Part shown: positions 26,945-36,255 of the stretch, piece by piece
Layout of the letters: each line of letters starts with the position of its first letter
Numbering within the stretch: position 1 is the first letter of the stretch
Source: Mycolicibacterium mengxianglii
GTDB taxonomy: Bacteria > Actinomycetota > Actinomycetes > Mycobacteriales > Mycobacteriaceae
DNA: 64,000 nt
Direction: 5' to 3'
Assembly (NCBI RefSeq): GCF_015710575.1
Contig: NZ_CP065373.1
Span: 2,542,001 to 2,606,000 of the forward strand
Made by a program: the position numbers and the translations under genes
The notes under the pieces: generated by a model
Seen by the model: the letters and a program-made list of their open reading frames with translations, nothing else
Database searches by the model: none
Told to the model about the DNA's origin: nothing

Positions 26945-28254
26945 TCCGCCATTGTGTGCGCGGGACCGAGTCGGACCGGTAGGTGCGACCAGCCCCGCAG
27001 CACCCTGGTGTCGCGCCGGGTACCCGGCGCGGCCACCGCAGCGTCGGGGAACCGGTCGAAGAAGGCCGACAGTCCCACCTCGCCCTCGGCTCGCGCGAGG
27101 GCGGCGCCCAGGCAGAAATGCCTGCCGCCGGAGAACGACAGATGGCGCCCCGCATTGGCACGGGTGACGTCGAACCGGTGCGGGTCCTCGAACACCGCCG
27201 GATCGCGGTTGGCCGCGGCGAGATAAAGGACAACCATCTCGCCGCGGCCAACGCGTGTTCCGGCCACCTCGGTATCGGTCCGTGCCACCCGCGCACTGAG
27301 CTGCACCGGGGAGTCCAGTCGTAGAATTTCCTCAACCGCATTCGGCCAGTGCTCGGGATGCTGCTGTAGCAGCGTCAACTGAGACGGCGTGTCGATCAGC
27401 AGGCGAATGCCGTTGCCCAGCAGGTTGACCGTCGTTTCGAACCCGGCGGCCAGGACCAACCCCGCCACCGCGCGTAATTCAGCGTCGGTGAGGGCGGCGT
27501 CGGCATCCGAAGCGCGGATGAGATCGCTGAGCAGGTTGTCGCCCGGGTGGGCCCGCAGCCGGTTGAGGTGTTGCTCGAGCCAGGTGTTGAACCCGGCCAG
27601 GCCACGTTCCACCCGCCGGTACTGCGGCCAGCTGAGACCGACGTCGAGGCTGGGTGCGGCGAGTTCGCCGAACTGCAGCACCTTCGCACGGTCCTGTTCC
27701 GGGACGCCGAGAATGTCGCTGATCACCGCCACCGGCAGCTGCGCGCAATAGCGCCCGACGATGTCGACCTGGTCGTCAATGGCGGCGTCGCGCGCGAGGT
27801 CATCGAGCAGCGCCTCGGCGGTGTCGCGCACCCGGTCCCGCAGCGCCGAAACCGCCCGCGTGGTGAAGACCGACGACACGGTTTTGCGGTACCGGGTGTG
27901 GTCGGGCGGTTCCACGGCCAGCAGCGACGGCGGACGCAGCGGGTGGAGTAGCCCGGTGTGGGTGCGCCGCTCGAGGCGGCGCAGCGGCCCGGGCAAATCG
28001 GCGCCCAACTCGATGACGCGGAAGTCGTCGGAGCGCAACAGCTGGTGCGCGACGCTGTGGTCGACGGTGAGAAAGCTGACCCGGCAACGGATCAACGGCC
28101 CGTGCGGCCGCAGCTCGTCGTAGAAGGGCACCGGATCCGAGCGCACCCCAGGATCGGCGATCAAGCGTGCCTGCGCATCACCTCGCCGGGCCGCGAACTT
28201 TGCGGTGGCGCGCACCACCCCGTGCATGGCGAACCAGTGCAGGCGTTGCCTCAT
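26932..28254 (-). CDS. cyp140: cytochrome P450 of the CYP140 family
   Basis: A 440-residue soluble P450. The I-helix oxygen-binding motif is AGFETT, the K-helix ExxR is EEILR, and the haem Cys is C381 in FSGGRHFCLG. The N-terminus (LHWFAMHGVVRA) and long segments match M. tuberculosis CYP140 (Rv1880c) as remembered. The ATG at 28254 gives MRQRLHWFAMHG; a longer frame to 28314 lacks support. The substrate of CYP140 is not established. In M. tuberculosis it also lies between Rv1877 and rpfC. Confidence 0.93.
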   Translation of the reverse strand: MRQRLHWFAMHGVVRATAKFAARRGDAQARLIADPGVRSDPVPFYDELRPHGPLIRCRVSFLTVDHSVAHQLLRSDDFRVIELGADLPGPLRRLERRTHTGLLHPLRPPSLLAVEPPDHTRYRKTVSSVFTTRAVSALRDRVRDTAEALLDDLARDAAIDDQVDIVGRYCAQLPVAVISDILGVPEQDRAKVLQFGELAAPSLDVGLSWPQYRRVERGLAGFNTWLEQHLNRLRAHPGDNLLSDLIRASDADAALTDAELRAVAGLVLAAGFETTVNLLGNGIRLLIDTPSQLTLLQQHPEHWPNAVEEILRLDSPVQLSARVARTDTEVAGTRVGRGEMVVLYLAAANRDPAVFEDPHRFDVTRANAGRHLSFSGGRHFCLGAALARAEGEVGLSAFFDRFPDAAVAAPGTRRDTRVLRGWSHLPVRLGPAHTMADYRA

Positions 28255-28346
28255 TCGTGTCTCCGCTCCGCTCAAGTGGTCTTCACCGTACGAGGCGCTC
28301 GTCCAGCCCGCCATTGGCGGGCATCGCGGCGTTGTAGGCTCCGAGC

Positions 28347-28751
28347 ATGATTGGGCGACTCGCGGGGCTGATCGGTGCCTGTTTGATGACCGGCGTGACG
28401 ATGAGCGGTCCTGCCGGCGCCGTCCCGGCCGAGCAGTCTGAGCCCATCGAATGCCACTACACGTTGAGCGCGCCGTACGTGGTCGATGTCAACGGGACCT
28501 CGATGGTCACCGCCAGCCTGATGCCGGCCAAGTGTCCCGCCGCGGTACCGACCTCCTTGGAGGCCTGCCTGTCGATTCCCGGGCAGGTCGGCCGCTGCGC
28601 CGAGTCCAACGGCAACGTCACCGCGCAGGTGTATCTGTCGCCGTACGTGCCCGGACTGACCTACACCGCCCGGGGGCGCGGGTGCGCCGCGGTCACCACC
28701 CCGCCGACCTCCATCTGCTCATCGGTGGGGCCCACCTCTGCCGTGCTGTGA
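28347..28751 (+). CDS. small secreted hypothetical protein
   Basis: A 134-residue protein with a Sec signal peptide (MIGRLAGLIGACLMTGVTMS, cleavage likely after AGA near residue 25) and a mature domain with six cysteines (for example IECHYT, MPAKCP, EACLS, GRCAES) that could form three disulfides. No family recognised. It is divergent from cyp140 and convergent with cyp124. Confidence 0.8.
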   Translation: MIGRLAGLIGACLMTGVTMSGPAGAVPAEQSEPIECHYTLSAPYVVDVNGTSMVTASLMPAKCPAAVPTSLEACLSIPGQVGRCAESNGNVTAQVYLSPYVPGLTYTARGRGCAAVTTPPTSICSSVGPTSAVL

Positions 28752-28756
28752 GCTCG

Positions 28757-30067
28757 TCACCCCGGGGGTGTCCAGGCGATCGGTAACCGCTTGATCCCGT
28801 GGATGAACGACGACAGCAGCCGCGACGGTTCCTCGGTGGCAGCGACATCCGGCACCTGATTGCGCAACTCCTCGAACATCACCCGGATCTCGCGCCGGGC
28901 CAGGTTTGCGCCAAGGCAGAAATGCACACCGCCGCCACCAAAACCCAAGTGCGGGTTCGGGTCTCGTCGCACATCGAAGCTCCACGGATCGGCGAACTTC
29001 GTCTCGTCGCGGTTGGCCGACCCGTACCACAGGGTCACCTTGTCGCCCTCGGAAAGCTGCACCCCGCTGAGCTCGCAATCGCGGGTCAGGGTCCGGCGCA
29101 TATACGCAACCGGCGACGCCCAGCGCACCATCTCCTCGACCGCTGTGGGAGCCAACCCGTCGAAGTCCTCCCACCACAGGTCGCGCTGCTCGGGGTACCG
29201 CGACAACGCCAGCAGGCCGTGGCTGATCGCGTTGCGGGTGGTCTCGTTGCCGGCGACGGCGAGAAGGATGAAGAACGACGCCACTTCAGCGGACGTCAGT
29301 CGCTCGCCGTCGACTTCGGCCTGCACCAGGCTGGAGGTCAGGTCGTGGCCGGGGTTGGTGCGCCGATCCTCGGCCAAGGCGTGGGCGTAGCCGCCGATAC
29401 TCATCGCGACGTGGACGAACTCGTCGAAGTCGGTGGTCAGGTCCGGGTCACCGAAACCCAGGATGATGTTGGTCCAGTGGAAGACCTGTTCGTGGTCCGT
29501 CTCGGGGATGCCCATCATGTCGCAGATGATCTGCAGGGGGAGCGGGCCGGCCAGTTCGGTCACGACGTCGCCGGTGCCGTCGGGATTGCGTTCGACCATG
29601 TCCGCCACCAGCCGGTGTGCGCGGTCCCGCACGGATTCCTCGATGCGGGCCACCACTTTCGGGGTGAAGGCCCGGCTCACGATGGACCGCAGCCGTTGGT
29701 GGCGGGGATCGTCGAGAGCGATCATCGAGCCGAAATACTCGGCCAGCTCCGGCATCTGGTCACCGATGGTGATCCCTGAGGCGGAGCTGAAGATGTCCGG
29801 GTGCCTGCTGGCGAAATGCACGTCGTCGTATCGCGTCAGCGCCCAGTGGCCGGGGCCGGGTTGGAAGCCGCCGTCGGGAAGGTCCTCGGGAACGTCTTCG
29901 AGCACGGCTTCCGGGAAGAACGCGACCGGGGATTCGCGCCGCAGGGTGGCGAAGGCGCCGTCCCGGAAGTCGTCGTCCTGTTCCCAGAACTCCCACGTCC
30001 CGAGGTTGATCGTGTCCCGGTCCACCTGCGGTGGCAGTTGGCCGTTACTGCGCGTGGTGATGCCCAT
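28757..30067 (-). CDS. cyp124: cytochrome P450 of the CYP124 family (methyl-branched lipid omega-hydroxylase)
   Basis: A 436-residue P450. Known CYP124A1 of M. tuberculosis hydroxylates the terminal carbon of methyl-branched fatty acids, isoprenoids and cholesterol side chains. The match to remembered CYP124A1 is strong: LRSIVSRAFTPKVVARIE, PLPLQIICDMMGIP, LAVAGNETTRNAI (I-helix), WASPVAYMRRTL and haem motif FGGGGVHFCLG (C384). The ATG at 30067 gives the expected N-terminus and length. No KstR box was found upstream. Confidence 0.93.
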   Translation of the reverse strand: MGITTRSNGQLPPQVDRDTINLGTWEFWEQDDDFRDGAFATLRRESPVAFFPEAVLEDVPEDLPDGGFQPGPGHWALTRYDDVHFASRHPDIFSSASGITIGDQMPELAEYFGSMIALDDPRHQRLRSIVSRAFTPKVVARIEESVRDRAHRLVADMVERNPDGTGDVVTELAGPLPLQIICDMMGIPETDHEQVFHWTNIILGFGDPDLTTDFDEFVHVAMSIGGYAHALAEDRRTNPGHDLTSSLVQAEVDGERLTSAEVASFFILLAVAGNETTRNAISHGLLALSRYPEQRDLWWEDFDGLAPTAVEEMVRWASPVAYMRRTLTRDCELSGVQLSEGDKVTLWYGSANRDETKFADPWSFDVRRDPNPHLGFGGGGVHFCLGANLARREIRVMFEELRNQVPDVAATEEPSRLLSSFIHGIKRLPIAWTPPG

Positions 30068-30149
30068 GCGCTCGGAGCCTAGTCGTCACGGCGGTTCCCC
30101 GGCCGAAATATGTGCGCTCTGTTCGGAATTCGATGTGTCCGGGATATCT

Positions 30150-30170
30150 CAGAATTGAATTCCAGAATTG
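30150..30170. repeat. direct repeat CAGAATTG upstream of cyp124
   Basis: Two identical octamers (30150-30157 and 30163-30170) spaced 13 bp apart, in an AT-rich patch between the rpf stop and the cyp124 start. They could be a regulator site or chance. Confidence 0.25.
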
Positions 30171-30207
30171 TGGGAAATGGTCCTGCGGGCTCGAATTACT
30201 CGAGTTG

Positions 30208-30765
<558 letters not shown>

Positions 30766-30808
30766 ATGGTGTCATTATTGGCGTAAATCGTCGTGTACAG
30801 GAGGTCTC

Positions 30809-31693
30809 GTGAAGATCCGATTCGGTGTCGGCCTGGGGCCGGAGACCCGCCCGGAACGCCTCCCCGGCGTGGTCGACGCGCTCGAAGAAGCCGGAGCCGA
30901 CTCGGTGTGGTTTTCAGAGCTGGTCTACTCCGAGGCGGTGGATCCGTTCATCGGCATGGCCGTGGCACTGGCACGCACCAGCCGCCTCAAGGTCGGCACG
31001 TCGGTGGCGGTGCTACCCGGGGGTCGGCATCCGGTGTTGATCGCCAAGCAGCTCGCCTCCCTGGCCGCCATCGGGCCCAAACGGGTGCTCCCGGCGTTCG
31101 GACTGCGGTCAGCGACTCCGGCCGAACGTGACGTCTTCACCGTGCCGGACGGACAACGCGCCGCCGTGTTCGACGAGTCGCTGCAGTTGCTGCGCGCCAT
31201 GCTCTCCCGGAGCCCGGTCGACTTCGACGGGCAGTTCTTCTCCGTCAGCGGCGCCAGCGTGGGGGCGCTGCCTGCAGCGCCGGTCGACATCTGGCTCGGT
31301 GGGGCCGCCCCTGCGGCCTTTCGCCGCATCGGCAGGCTCGCCGACGGCTGGTTGGGCAGCTTCCTGACGCCGGCCGAAGCCGGGCGGGCCCGGGAAACGA
31401 TCCAGGCCGAAGCCGCCGCAGCCGGCCGCGAGATCGAGCCCGACCACTTCGGGATCAGCCTGGCCGTCGCCGACGGCGCACTGCCTGATCGTCTGATCGC
31501 GGCGTCTCGGGCCCGTCGGCCCGACGTGGACCCCGCCGATCTCATCGCGACGGACTGGGCACAGCTGCACCGGCAGATCGACGGTTACGTGGCGGCGGGG
31601 CTGAGCAAATTCGTGATCCGGCCGGCGGGCGCCACCGACGCCGAAGCGTTCACCGCCCGTTTCGTCAGTGAGCTGGTGCCGCGGCAGAACTAG
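30809..31693 (+). CDS. LLM-class F420-dependent oxidoreductase
   Basis: A 294-residue TIM-barrel monooxygenase/dehydrogenase family protein. IRFGVGLGPETRPERL at the start, then ALARTSRLKVGTSVAVLPG, then IWLGGAAPAAFRRIGRLADGW are family hallmarks. AGGAGG (30799-30804) fixes the GTG at 30809. The enzyme probably binds F420; the substrate is unknown. It is divergent from rpfC across an AT-rich control region. Confidence 0.88.
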   Translation: MKIRFGVGLGPETRPERLPGVVDALEEAGADSVWFSELVYSEAVDPFIGMAVALARTSRLKVGTSVAVLPGGRHPVLIAKQLASLAAIGPKRVLPAFGLRSATPAERDVFTVPDGQRAAVFDESLQLLRAMLSRSPVDFDGQFFSVSGASVGALPAAPVDIWLGGAAPAAFRRIGRLADGWLGSFLTPAEAGRARETIQAEAAAAGREIEPDHFGISLAVADGALPDRLIAASRARRPDVDPADLIATDWAQLHRQIDGYVAAGLSKFVIRPAGATDAEAFTARFVSELVPRQN

Positions 31694-31704
31694 CTGTCCT
31701 GACC

Positions 31705-32082
31705 TCAGCAGGCAGCCGGGTCCGTCTCGCAGAACGGGGTGGTCCCCGGGAAGCGGTACCGGTTGTCGGCCACCCAGCGGTAGACCGCCTCCTGGACCTG
31801 CCCGACGCCGGGAATGCGGTAGATCTGCAGGGGCGCCCGGGTGCCGAGCGCCGAGGACAGCGCAGCGTTGACGGCCTCGGCGGCGGCATAAACCTCGCCG
31901 GCCTCGCCGAGCCACCACACGGATTCGGGTAGCTGTTCGGGGGGCACACCGAGCCGTTGTGCGGTACCCGGTTGCTGGTACGGCTCGGTCTGCAGGTTGC
32001 CGGTGCGGTCGAACCGCACCAGCAGGTTTCGGGCACGGGTGCACATCCCGCACCCGCCGTCGAAAAAGAGGGTGCCTTCCAT
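31705..32082 (-). CDS. thiol-disulfide oxidoreductase of the DCC (DUF393) family
   Basis: A 125-residue protein with the defining DxxCxxC (DGGCGMC) near the N-terminus, followed by a Trp-rich helical body (WWLGEAGEVYAAAEA). The Cys pair is thought to act in thiol redox chemistry, but substrates are unknown. The ATG at 32082 gives MEGTLFFDGGCGMC; a GTG at 32097 is an alternative that could be leaderless. Confidence 0.85.
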   Translation of the reverse strand: MEGTLFFDGGCGMCTRARNLLVRFDRTGNLQTEPYQQPGTAQRLGVPPEQLPESVWWLGEAGEVYAAAEAVNAALSSALGTRAPLQIYRIPGVGQVQEAVYRWVADNRYRFPGTTPFCETDPAAC

Positions 32083-32099
32083 ACCTCGAGTAAACACCG

Positions 32100-32290
32100 G
32101 TGACCCGGGAAACCGACCTGCCCGACGACGAGCTCGCCCACCTGACCGACAACGCCGCGTTCTTCACCGACATCCTGCCGGGACGCTCGGATCCCTTGGG
32201 CGAGCCCGGCGGCGCGACGCGCCGCCGGACCCGTCGGCGTCAACACTCCGTTGGTCGCCGCCAAGGAGTTTGCTGCCCCGAGCGGGTAGC
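32100..32290 (+). other. possible small gene, perhaps frameshifted, between the DCC gene and the DUF7159-type gene
   Basis: From GTG 32100 one frame reads an acidic, protein-like start (DLPDDELAHLTDNAAFF, then TDILPG). A second frame just after it reads GPVGVNTPLVAAKEFAAPSG and stops near 32290. One base change near 32214-32220 would join them into about 63 residues. No family recognised; the region may simply be noncoding GC-rich DNA. Confidence 0.2.
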
Positions 32291-32345
32291 CAAAGTCCGC
32301 GGGTCTGTGGGTAGGCTCACCAGGGCGTGCCCGAAGGGAGTTCAT

Positions 32346-33554
32346 GTGGTGGACACGGTGCTCGGCGTGTCGGTGACCCCGACCAATGTCCGGTCCGTGC
32401 TGGTGGAAGGGCGTGACGCTGACGGCGCCACCCTCGACCACAACGAGTACGACGTCTTCTCCGAAGTCGGAGTGGAGCTGATGCGCGCCCGCGATGCGGC
32501 CGAGGCCGGCGAGACGCCGATTGCCTCGATCGGCGTCACGTGGAGCGACGACGCCGAACTGGAGGCGTCGGTGGTGCTCGACGGAATGGCGCGGGCCGGC
32601 CTGACCGGTGTCAGCGCGGTGCCGCTGTCGGAAGCCGTCGAAGCGTTGGCCAGCAGCATCGGCAAGTTCGCCGGGTACCAGCGCACAGCGCTGTGCGTGG
32701 TGGAGCCGGACATGGCGGCGATCGCCGTGGTCGATTCCACCGAGGACTCGGTCGACGTGCTGATCAGCCATGACATCGAGAGCGAAGACGACCTGATCGA
32801 GTGGGTGGATGCCGCACTGGTTGACGGCGTGCGCCCCGACGGCCTCTTCGTCGTCGGGTCGGTGCCCGGCCTCGACAGCGCTGCAAGCCAACTCCAGACC
32901 GATCTGGCGCTGCCGGTGGTCAACCCCGCCGAGGCCGAGCTCGCGCTGGCGCACGGAGCCGCGCTGGCATCGGCGGACACCACCAACCTGGCGCCGATCG
33001 ACTTCGAGGTGCCCGTACTGCCCAAGACCCGTCGCAATCCCGTCGTCGCACCGTTGACCATGCTCGTCGCCGGCGCGGTGACCTTGGTGGTCTCGCTGTC
33101 CGTCGTCGTGGGCGATCACCTGGCACCCGGCATCCCCACCCAATCGCGGGAGATCAAGCAGACCGCCGATTCACCGCCACTGGCGCGCCCGGTCCCACCG
33201 GCGCCGGCGGCTCCGCCCGCGGTCGCACCGCCTCCTGCCGTGGCACCCGTGGTGGTCGAGGAGGCGTTACCGCCGGCCCCGCCGGTCGAGGCACTGCCAC
33301 CGGCACCCGAACCCGAGTACGTCGCGCCGCAGTACGTGCCGGAGGAGGTGCCCGCCGCACCCCCGGTCGTGGTGCCGCCGCCGGCAGTCGTGCCGCCCCC
33401 GCCGGTGTATCAGGCGCCCGCGTTCCCGCAGCCCAAGCAGGGTCTGTGGGAACGGTTCAAAGAAAAGCTCAAGCCAGGCCCCGACGGGCCGGCCATGCAG
33501 CTCGCGCCCGGTGCGGTGCCCCCGCCCGGGGTGTTCATCGCGCCTCCGGGCTAA
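32346..33554 (+). CDS. membrane protein with actin-like N-terminal region and Pro-rich tail (DUF7159-type)
   Basis: A 402-residue protein: N-terminal soluble domain (about 1-235; LGVSVTPTNVRSVLVEGRDA start is typical of a mycobacterial family of unknown function), one membrane segment near 240-260 (APLTMLVAGAVTLVVSLSVV), then a Pro/Ala/Val-rich tail of about 130 residues expected outside the cell. An AGGGAG precedes GTG 32346; a second GTG follows directly. Similar Pro-rich membrane proteins in mycobacteria are uncharacterised. Its stop overlaps the convergent CYP125-like gene by 4 bp. Confidence 0.8.
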   Translation: MVDTVLGVSVTPTNVRSVLVEGRDADGATLDHNEYDVFSEVGVELMRARDAAEAGETPIASIGVTWSDDAELEASVVLDGMARAGLTGVSAVPLSEAVEALASSIGKFAGYQRTALCVVEPDMAAIAVVDSTEDSVDVLISHDIESEDDLIEWVDAALVDGVRPDGLFVVGSVPGLDSAASQLQTDLALPVVNPAEAELALAHGAALASADTTNLAPIDFEVPVLPKTRRNPVVAPLTMLVAGAVTLVVSLSVVVGDHLAPGIPTQSREIKQTADSPPLARPVPPAPAAPPAVAPPPAVAPVVVEEALPPAPPVEALPPAPEPEYVAPQYVPEEVPAAPPVVVPPPAVVPPPPVYQAPAFPQPKQGLWERFKEKLKPGPDGPAMQLAPGAVPPPGVFIAPPG

Positions 33555-34813
33555 ACCAGCTGGGCGTGCTGATCGGCGTGCTTGCCGGTGTAGTGGACAC
33601 GCCAGTGCTTGATGCCGTTGAGCCAGCCGGAACGCAGCCGCTCGGGTGTGGACACCGGGGTCAGATCGGGCATCTGGTCGGCGATGGCGCCGAAGATCAG
33701 GTCGATCGTCATCCGCGCAAGGTTCGCGCCGACGCAGTAGTGCGCACCTGTGCCGCCGAAACCGACGTGTGGGTTCGGATTGCGCAGGATGTCGAACTGG
33801 AACGGCTCCTCGAAGACCTCTTCGTCGAAGTTGGCGGAGCGGTACGACATCACCACCCGCTGGCCCGCCTTGATCGCCACCCCGGACAGTTCGGTGTCCA
33901 CCAGGGCAGTGCGCTGGAACGACGTCACCGGCGTCGCCCAGCGCACGATCTCGTCGGCGGCAGTGGCCGGGCGTTCCCGTTTGTAGAGTTCCCACTGGTC
34001 GGGGTTCTCGGTGAACGCGATCATGCCGTGGGTGATCGAGTTGCGGGTGGTCTCGTTTCCGGCGACGGCCAGCAGGACCATGAAGAACCCGAATTCGTCA
34101 TCGGTGAGTTTGTGGCCGTCGACGTCGGCCTCGATCAGTTTGGTGACGATGTCGTCGCCGGGTTGCTCGGCCCGGATCGCCGCCAACTGCATGGCGTAGA
34201 GGATCAATTCGGTGGCCGAGCTGCGACCGTCGTGGTGCGCGAACTCGGGATCGTCATCGCTGACCATCTGGTTGGACCAGTCGAAGATCTTCCTGCGGTC
34301 CTCCAACGGGATGCCGATCAGTCCCGCGATGGCCTGCAGCGGTAGTTCGCAGGCCACCTGTTCGACGAAATCGCCTGATCCCTCGGCGGCGGCTTTGGCG
34401 ACGATGTCGCGGGCGCGGGTGTGCAGGTCCTCGCGCAGCCGTTCCACCGCGCGCGGGGTGAAACCGCGCGAGATGATCTTGCGCAGGTGTGTGTGGTGCG
34501 GGGCGTCCATATTGAGCAGGACGTACTTCCCGGTCTCGATCTGCTCACCGGTGCTGCCCTTCGGGTACCGCGGCAGCGCGGTCTTGGCGAGGCTGGAGAA
34601 GATGTCGCTGCGCAGCGAGATTTCCTTGACATCCTTGTGTTTCGTCACCACCCAGTACCCGCCGTCGTCGAACCCGCCCTCACCGACCGGCTGCGCGTTC
34701 CACCAGACCGGCGCCGTACGACGCAGCTCGGCAAGCTCGTCGATGGGTAGCCGTTCCCGATTCAGGTCGGGATCGGTGAAATCGAAGCCGGGGGGCAGGC
34801 TGGGGCTCGGCAT
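33551..34813 (-). CDS. cytochrome P450 of the CYP125 family (sterol C26/27 oxidase-like)
   Basis: A 420-residue P450 with strong resemblance to CYP125A1: PSPSLPPGFDFTDPDL, ISRGFTPRAVERL, ELPLQAIAGLIGIP, LAVAGNETTRNSI (I-helix), RSANFDEEVF, haem motif FGGTGAHYCVG (C360), and RSGWLNGIKHW at the end. CYP125 starts cholesterol side-chain breakdown. This copy sits outside the usual cholesterol cluster and no KstR box precedes it, so it may be a paralogue with another lipid substrate. GAGGAG lies before the ATG at 34813. Confidence 0.9.
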   Translation of the reverse strand: MPSPSLPPGFDFTDPDLNRERLPIDELAELRRTAPVWWNAQPVGEGGFDDGGYWVVTKHKDVKEISLRSDIFSSLAKTALPRYPKGSTGEQIETGKYVLLNMDAPHHTHLRKIISRGFTPRAVERLREDLHTRARDIVAKAAAEGSGDFVEQVACELPLQAIAGLIGIPLEDRRKIFDWSNQMVSDDDPEFAHHDGRSSATELILYAMQLAAIRAEQPGDDIVTKLIEADVDGHKLTDDEFGFFMVLLAVAGNETTRNSITHGMIAFTENPDQWELYKRERPATAADEIVRWATPVTSFQRTALVDTELSGVAIKAGQRVVMSYRSANFDEEVFEEPFQFDILRNPNPHVGFGGTGAHYCVGANLARMTIDLIFGAIADQMPDLTPVSTPERLRSGWLNGIKHWRVHYTGKHADQHAQLV

Positions 34814-34885
34814 CTCGAGGCACTCCTCACTGAAAGCGGCAGCGTGTAAGGAATTGGTACACCGCAGATCAGTTTGTTGTGGCCG

Positions 34886-34901
34886 GTTCGGCAAACCGAA
34901 C
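34886..34901. promoter_or_regulatory. perfect inverted repeat GTTCGG-N4-CCGAAC between the CYP125-like and Pr6Pr genes
   Basis: Six-base arms around CAAA in the divergent intergenic region. If the Pr6Pr gene starts at 34945, the repeat lies in a proper operator position for both genes. No regulator is adjacent. Confidence 0.35.
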
Positions 34902-34944
34902 GCGTGACGGGGAACCGGGCGACGGTGTTCGGAGTTGGTCAGAC

Positions 34945-35529
34945 GTGACACGGATCGTGCTGCGGGTGGCGATCATCGCTGCCGTCCTGGCCGCGGTGAT
35001 CGTTGTGGAAACCCAATCCCGCTCGGGTGTGCTGTGGCGGTTCATCACGTTCACCTACCAGGCGAACCTGGCGGCTGCCGCCTACTACGGGTGGACCCTA
35101 CTGGACCCGCGCGCCGACCGGCGGGCCGGGCTGCGCGGGGCGGTGGTGCTCTACGTGGTGGTCGCCGGGGTGATCTGGAACCTCTACCTCGTGGACATGA
35201 GCGCGGGCTACACCCCGGCGAATCTGCTGCTGCACGTCGCGGTCCCGACGCTGGCCCTGGCCGACTGGATGCTCGTCGGGCAGAGCCAGGGCCGGCTGCG
35301 GTGGTGGCAGCCGCTTGCGTGGTTGGCCTATCCCGCCGCCTATCTGGGGCTGGCGATCCTGGTGCTCAACAACCTGGGCCGGCGCGTGCCGTACTACTTC
35401 TTGGACGTCGGCCGCATCGGTGCCGCGGGGGTCGTCGCAAACGTGCTCCTGCTCGCCGCGGGCTTCGTCGGTCTGGGGTACGTCCTGTGGTTGACGGGCC
35501 GGGCGGCAGCGAGAACCCGGGTTCAGTGA
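34945..35529 (+). CDS. Pr6Pr-family six-helix membrane protein
   Basis: A 194-residue integral membrane protein with six predicted helices (from VLRVAIIAAVLAAVIVVE to VVANVLLLAAGFVGLGYVLW). The YQANLAAAAYYGW and NLLLHVAVP segments fit the Pr6Pr (FAR-17a/AIG1-like) family. Function unknown. GTG 34945 has a weak GGAG and starts right before helix 1; a GTG at 34879 would add a 22-residue polar tail. It is convergent with the CMD gene, whose stop overlaps by 7 bp. Confidence 0.75.
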   Translation: MTRIVLRVAIIAAVLAAVIVVETQSRSGVLWRFITFTYQANLAAAAYYGWTLLDPRADRRAGLRGAVVLYVVVAGVIWNLYLVDMSAGYTPANLLLHVAVPTLALADWMLVGQSQGRLRWWQPLAWLAYPAAYLGLAILVLNNLGRRVPYYFLDVGRIGAAGVVANVLLLAAGFVGLGYVLWLTGRAAARTRVQ

Positions 35530-36149
35530 TGTCCCGGAACCCCGGTGTATTCCGGGTTCGGCGGCACCGCCAGCGCGATGCCGATGCGATTGGTGGCACC
35601 GATGATCGCGGCGATGGAAATGGCTTCCAGGATCAGATGATCGTCGATCCCGAGGCTGCGCAGTTCGGCGAAATCGCTGTCGGAGACGGCCTGTGGGTGG
35701 TTGTTGACCACGACGGCGAGGTCGGCCAGGGCCCGTTCGCGGTCGGTGAGCTCGTCGACCTGGTGGTGGTCGATCGCCACCCGCTGCCCGAACGACCAGT
35801 CGCCGGCCACCTTGCCCAGCTTGTTGGCGTGGTTGGTGTGGCAGTACGCGCACCGGTTCTCACCGGAGACGACGGTGGCGATCACTTCACGTTCCCGCGC
35901 CGAGAGACCCGTTCGGCCGTCGCTGCCCAGTAACGGCAGCAGGTAAGCGTTGAGGCGTTCCAGGTCACCCTCGTTGAGGGACAGGGCCCGAAACCAGTTT
36001 GAGGTCAGCCCCTCCTCGCGCTGCTGGCGGGAGAAGAATCCCCGTACCCCGGCGGTGGTCAGCTCATCGAGTTCAGGCACGTTGAGGCGCGAGATCCGGG
36101 TCGGCCGGAGTACGCCGGTGTCGGTGGGGGAGTCCGCTGTCGTCGTCAT
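35523..36149 (-). CDS. AhpD-like peroxidase-related enzyme (CMD family)
   Basis: A 208-residue helical protein with the full AhpD signature: Glu in SAREREVIATVVSGEN, then CAYCHTNH with CxxC and the downstream His. This suggests real thiol peroxidase or redox activity, unlike the CMD protein at 18350 whose His is replaced. The ATG at 36149 starts MTTTADSPT; longer starts lack support. It is divergent from a secreted Pro/Ala-rich protein gene. Confidence 0.87.
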   Translation of the reverse strand: MTTTADSPTDTGVLRPTRISRLNVPELDELTTAGVRGFFSRQQREEGLTSNWFRALSLNEGDLERLNAYLLPLLGSDGRTGLSAREREVIATVVSGENRCAYCHTNHANKLGKVAGDWSFGQRVAIDHHQVDELTDRERALADLAVVVNNHPQAVSDSDFAELRSLGIDDHLILEAISIAAIIGATNRIGIALAVPPNPEYTGVPGHH

Positions 36150-36255
36150 GGCGCTGACGATGCTCGCACCGCCGCCGGTGGCCAAGATTTGCGCATGATG
36201 AGAATTCAACTCTTGCGGGTGTAACGAATTCGTGGGCGCGGCAGAATCACAGGTC

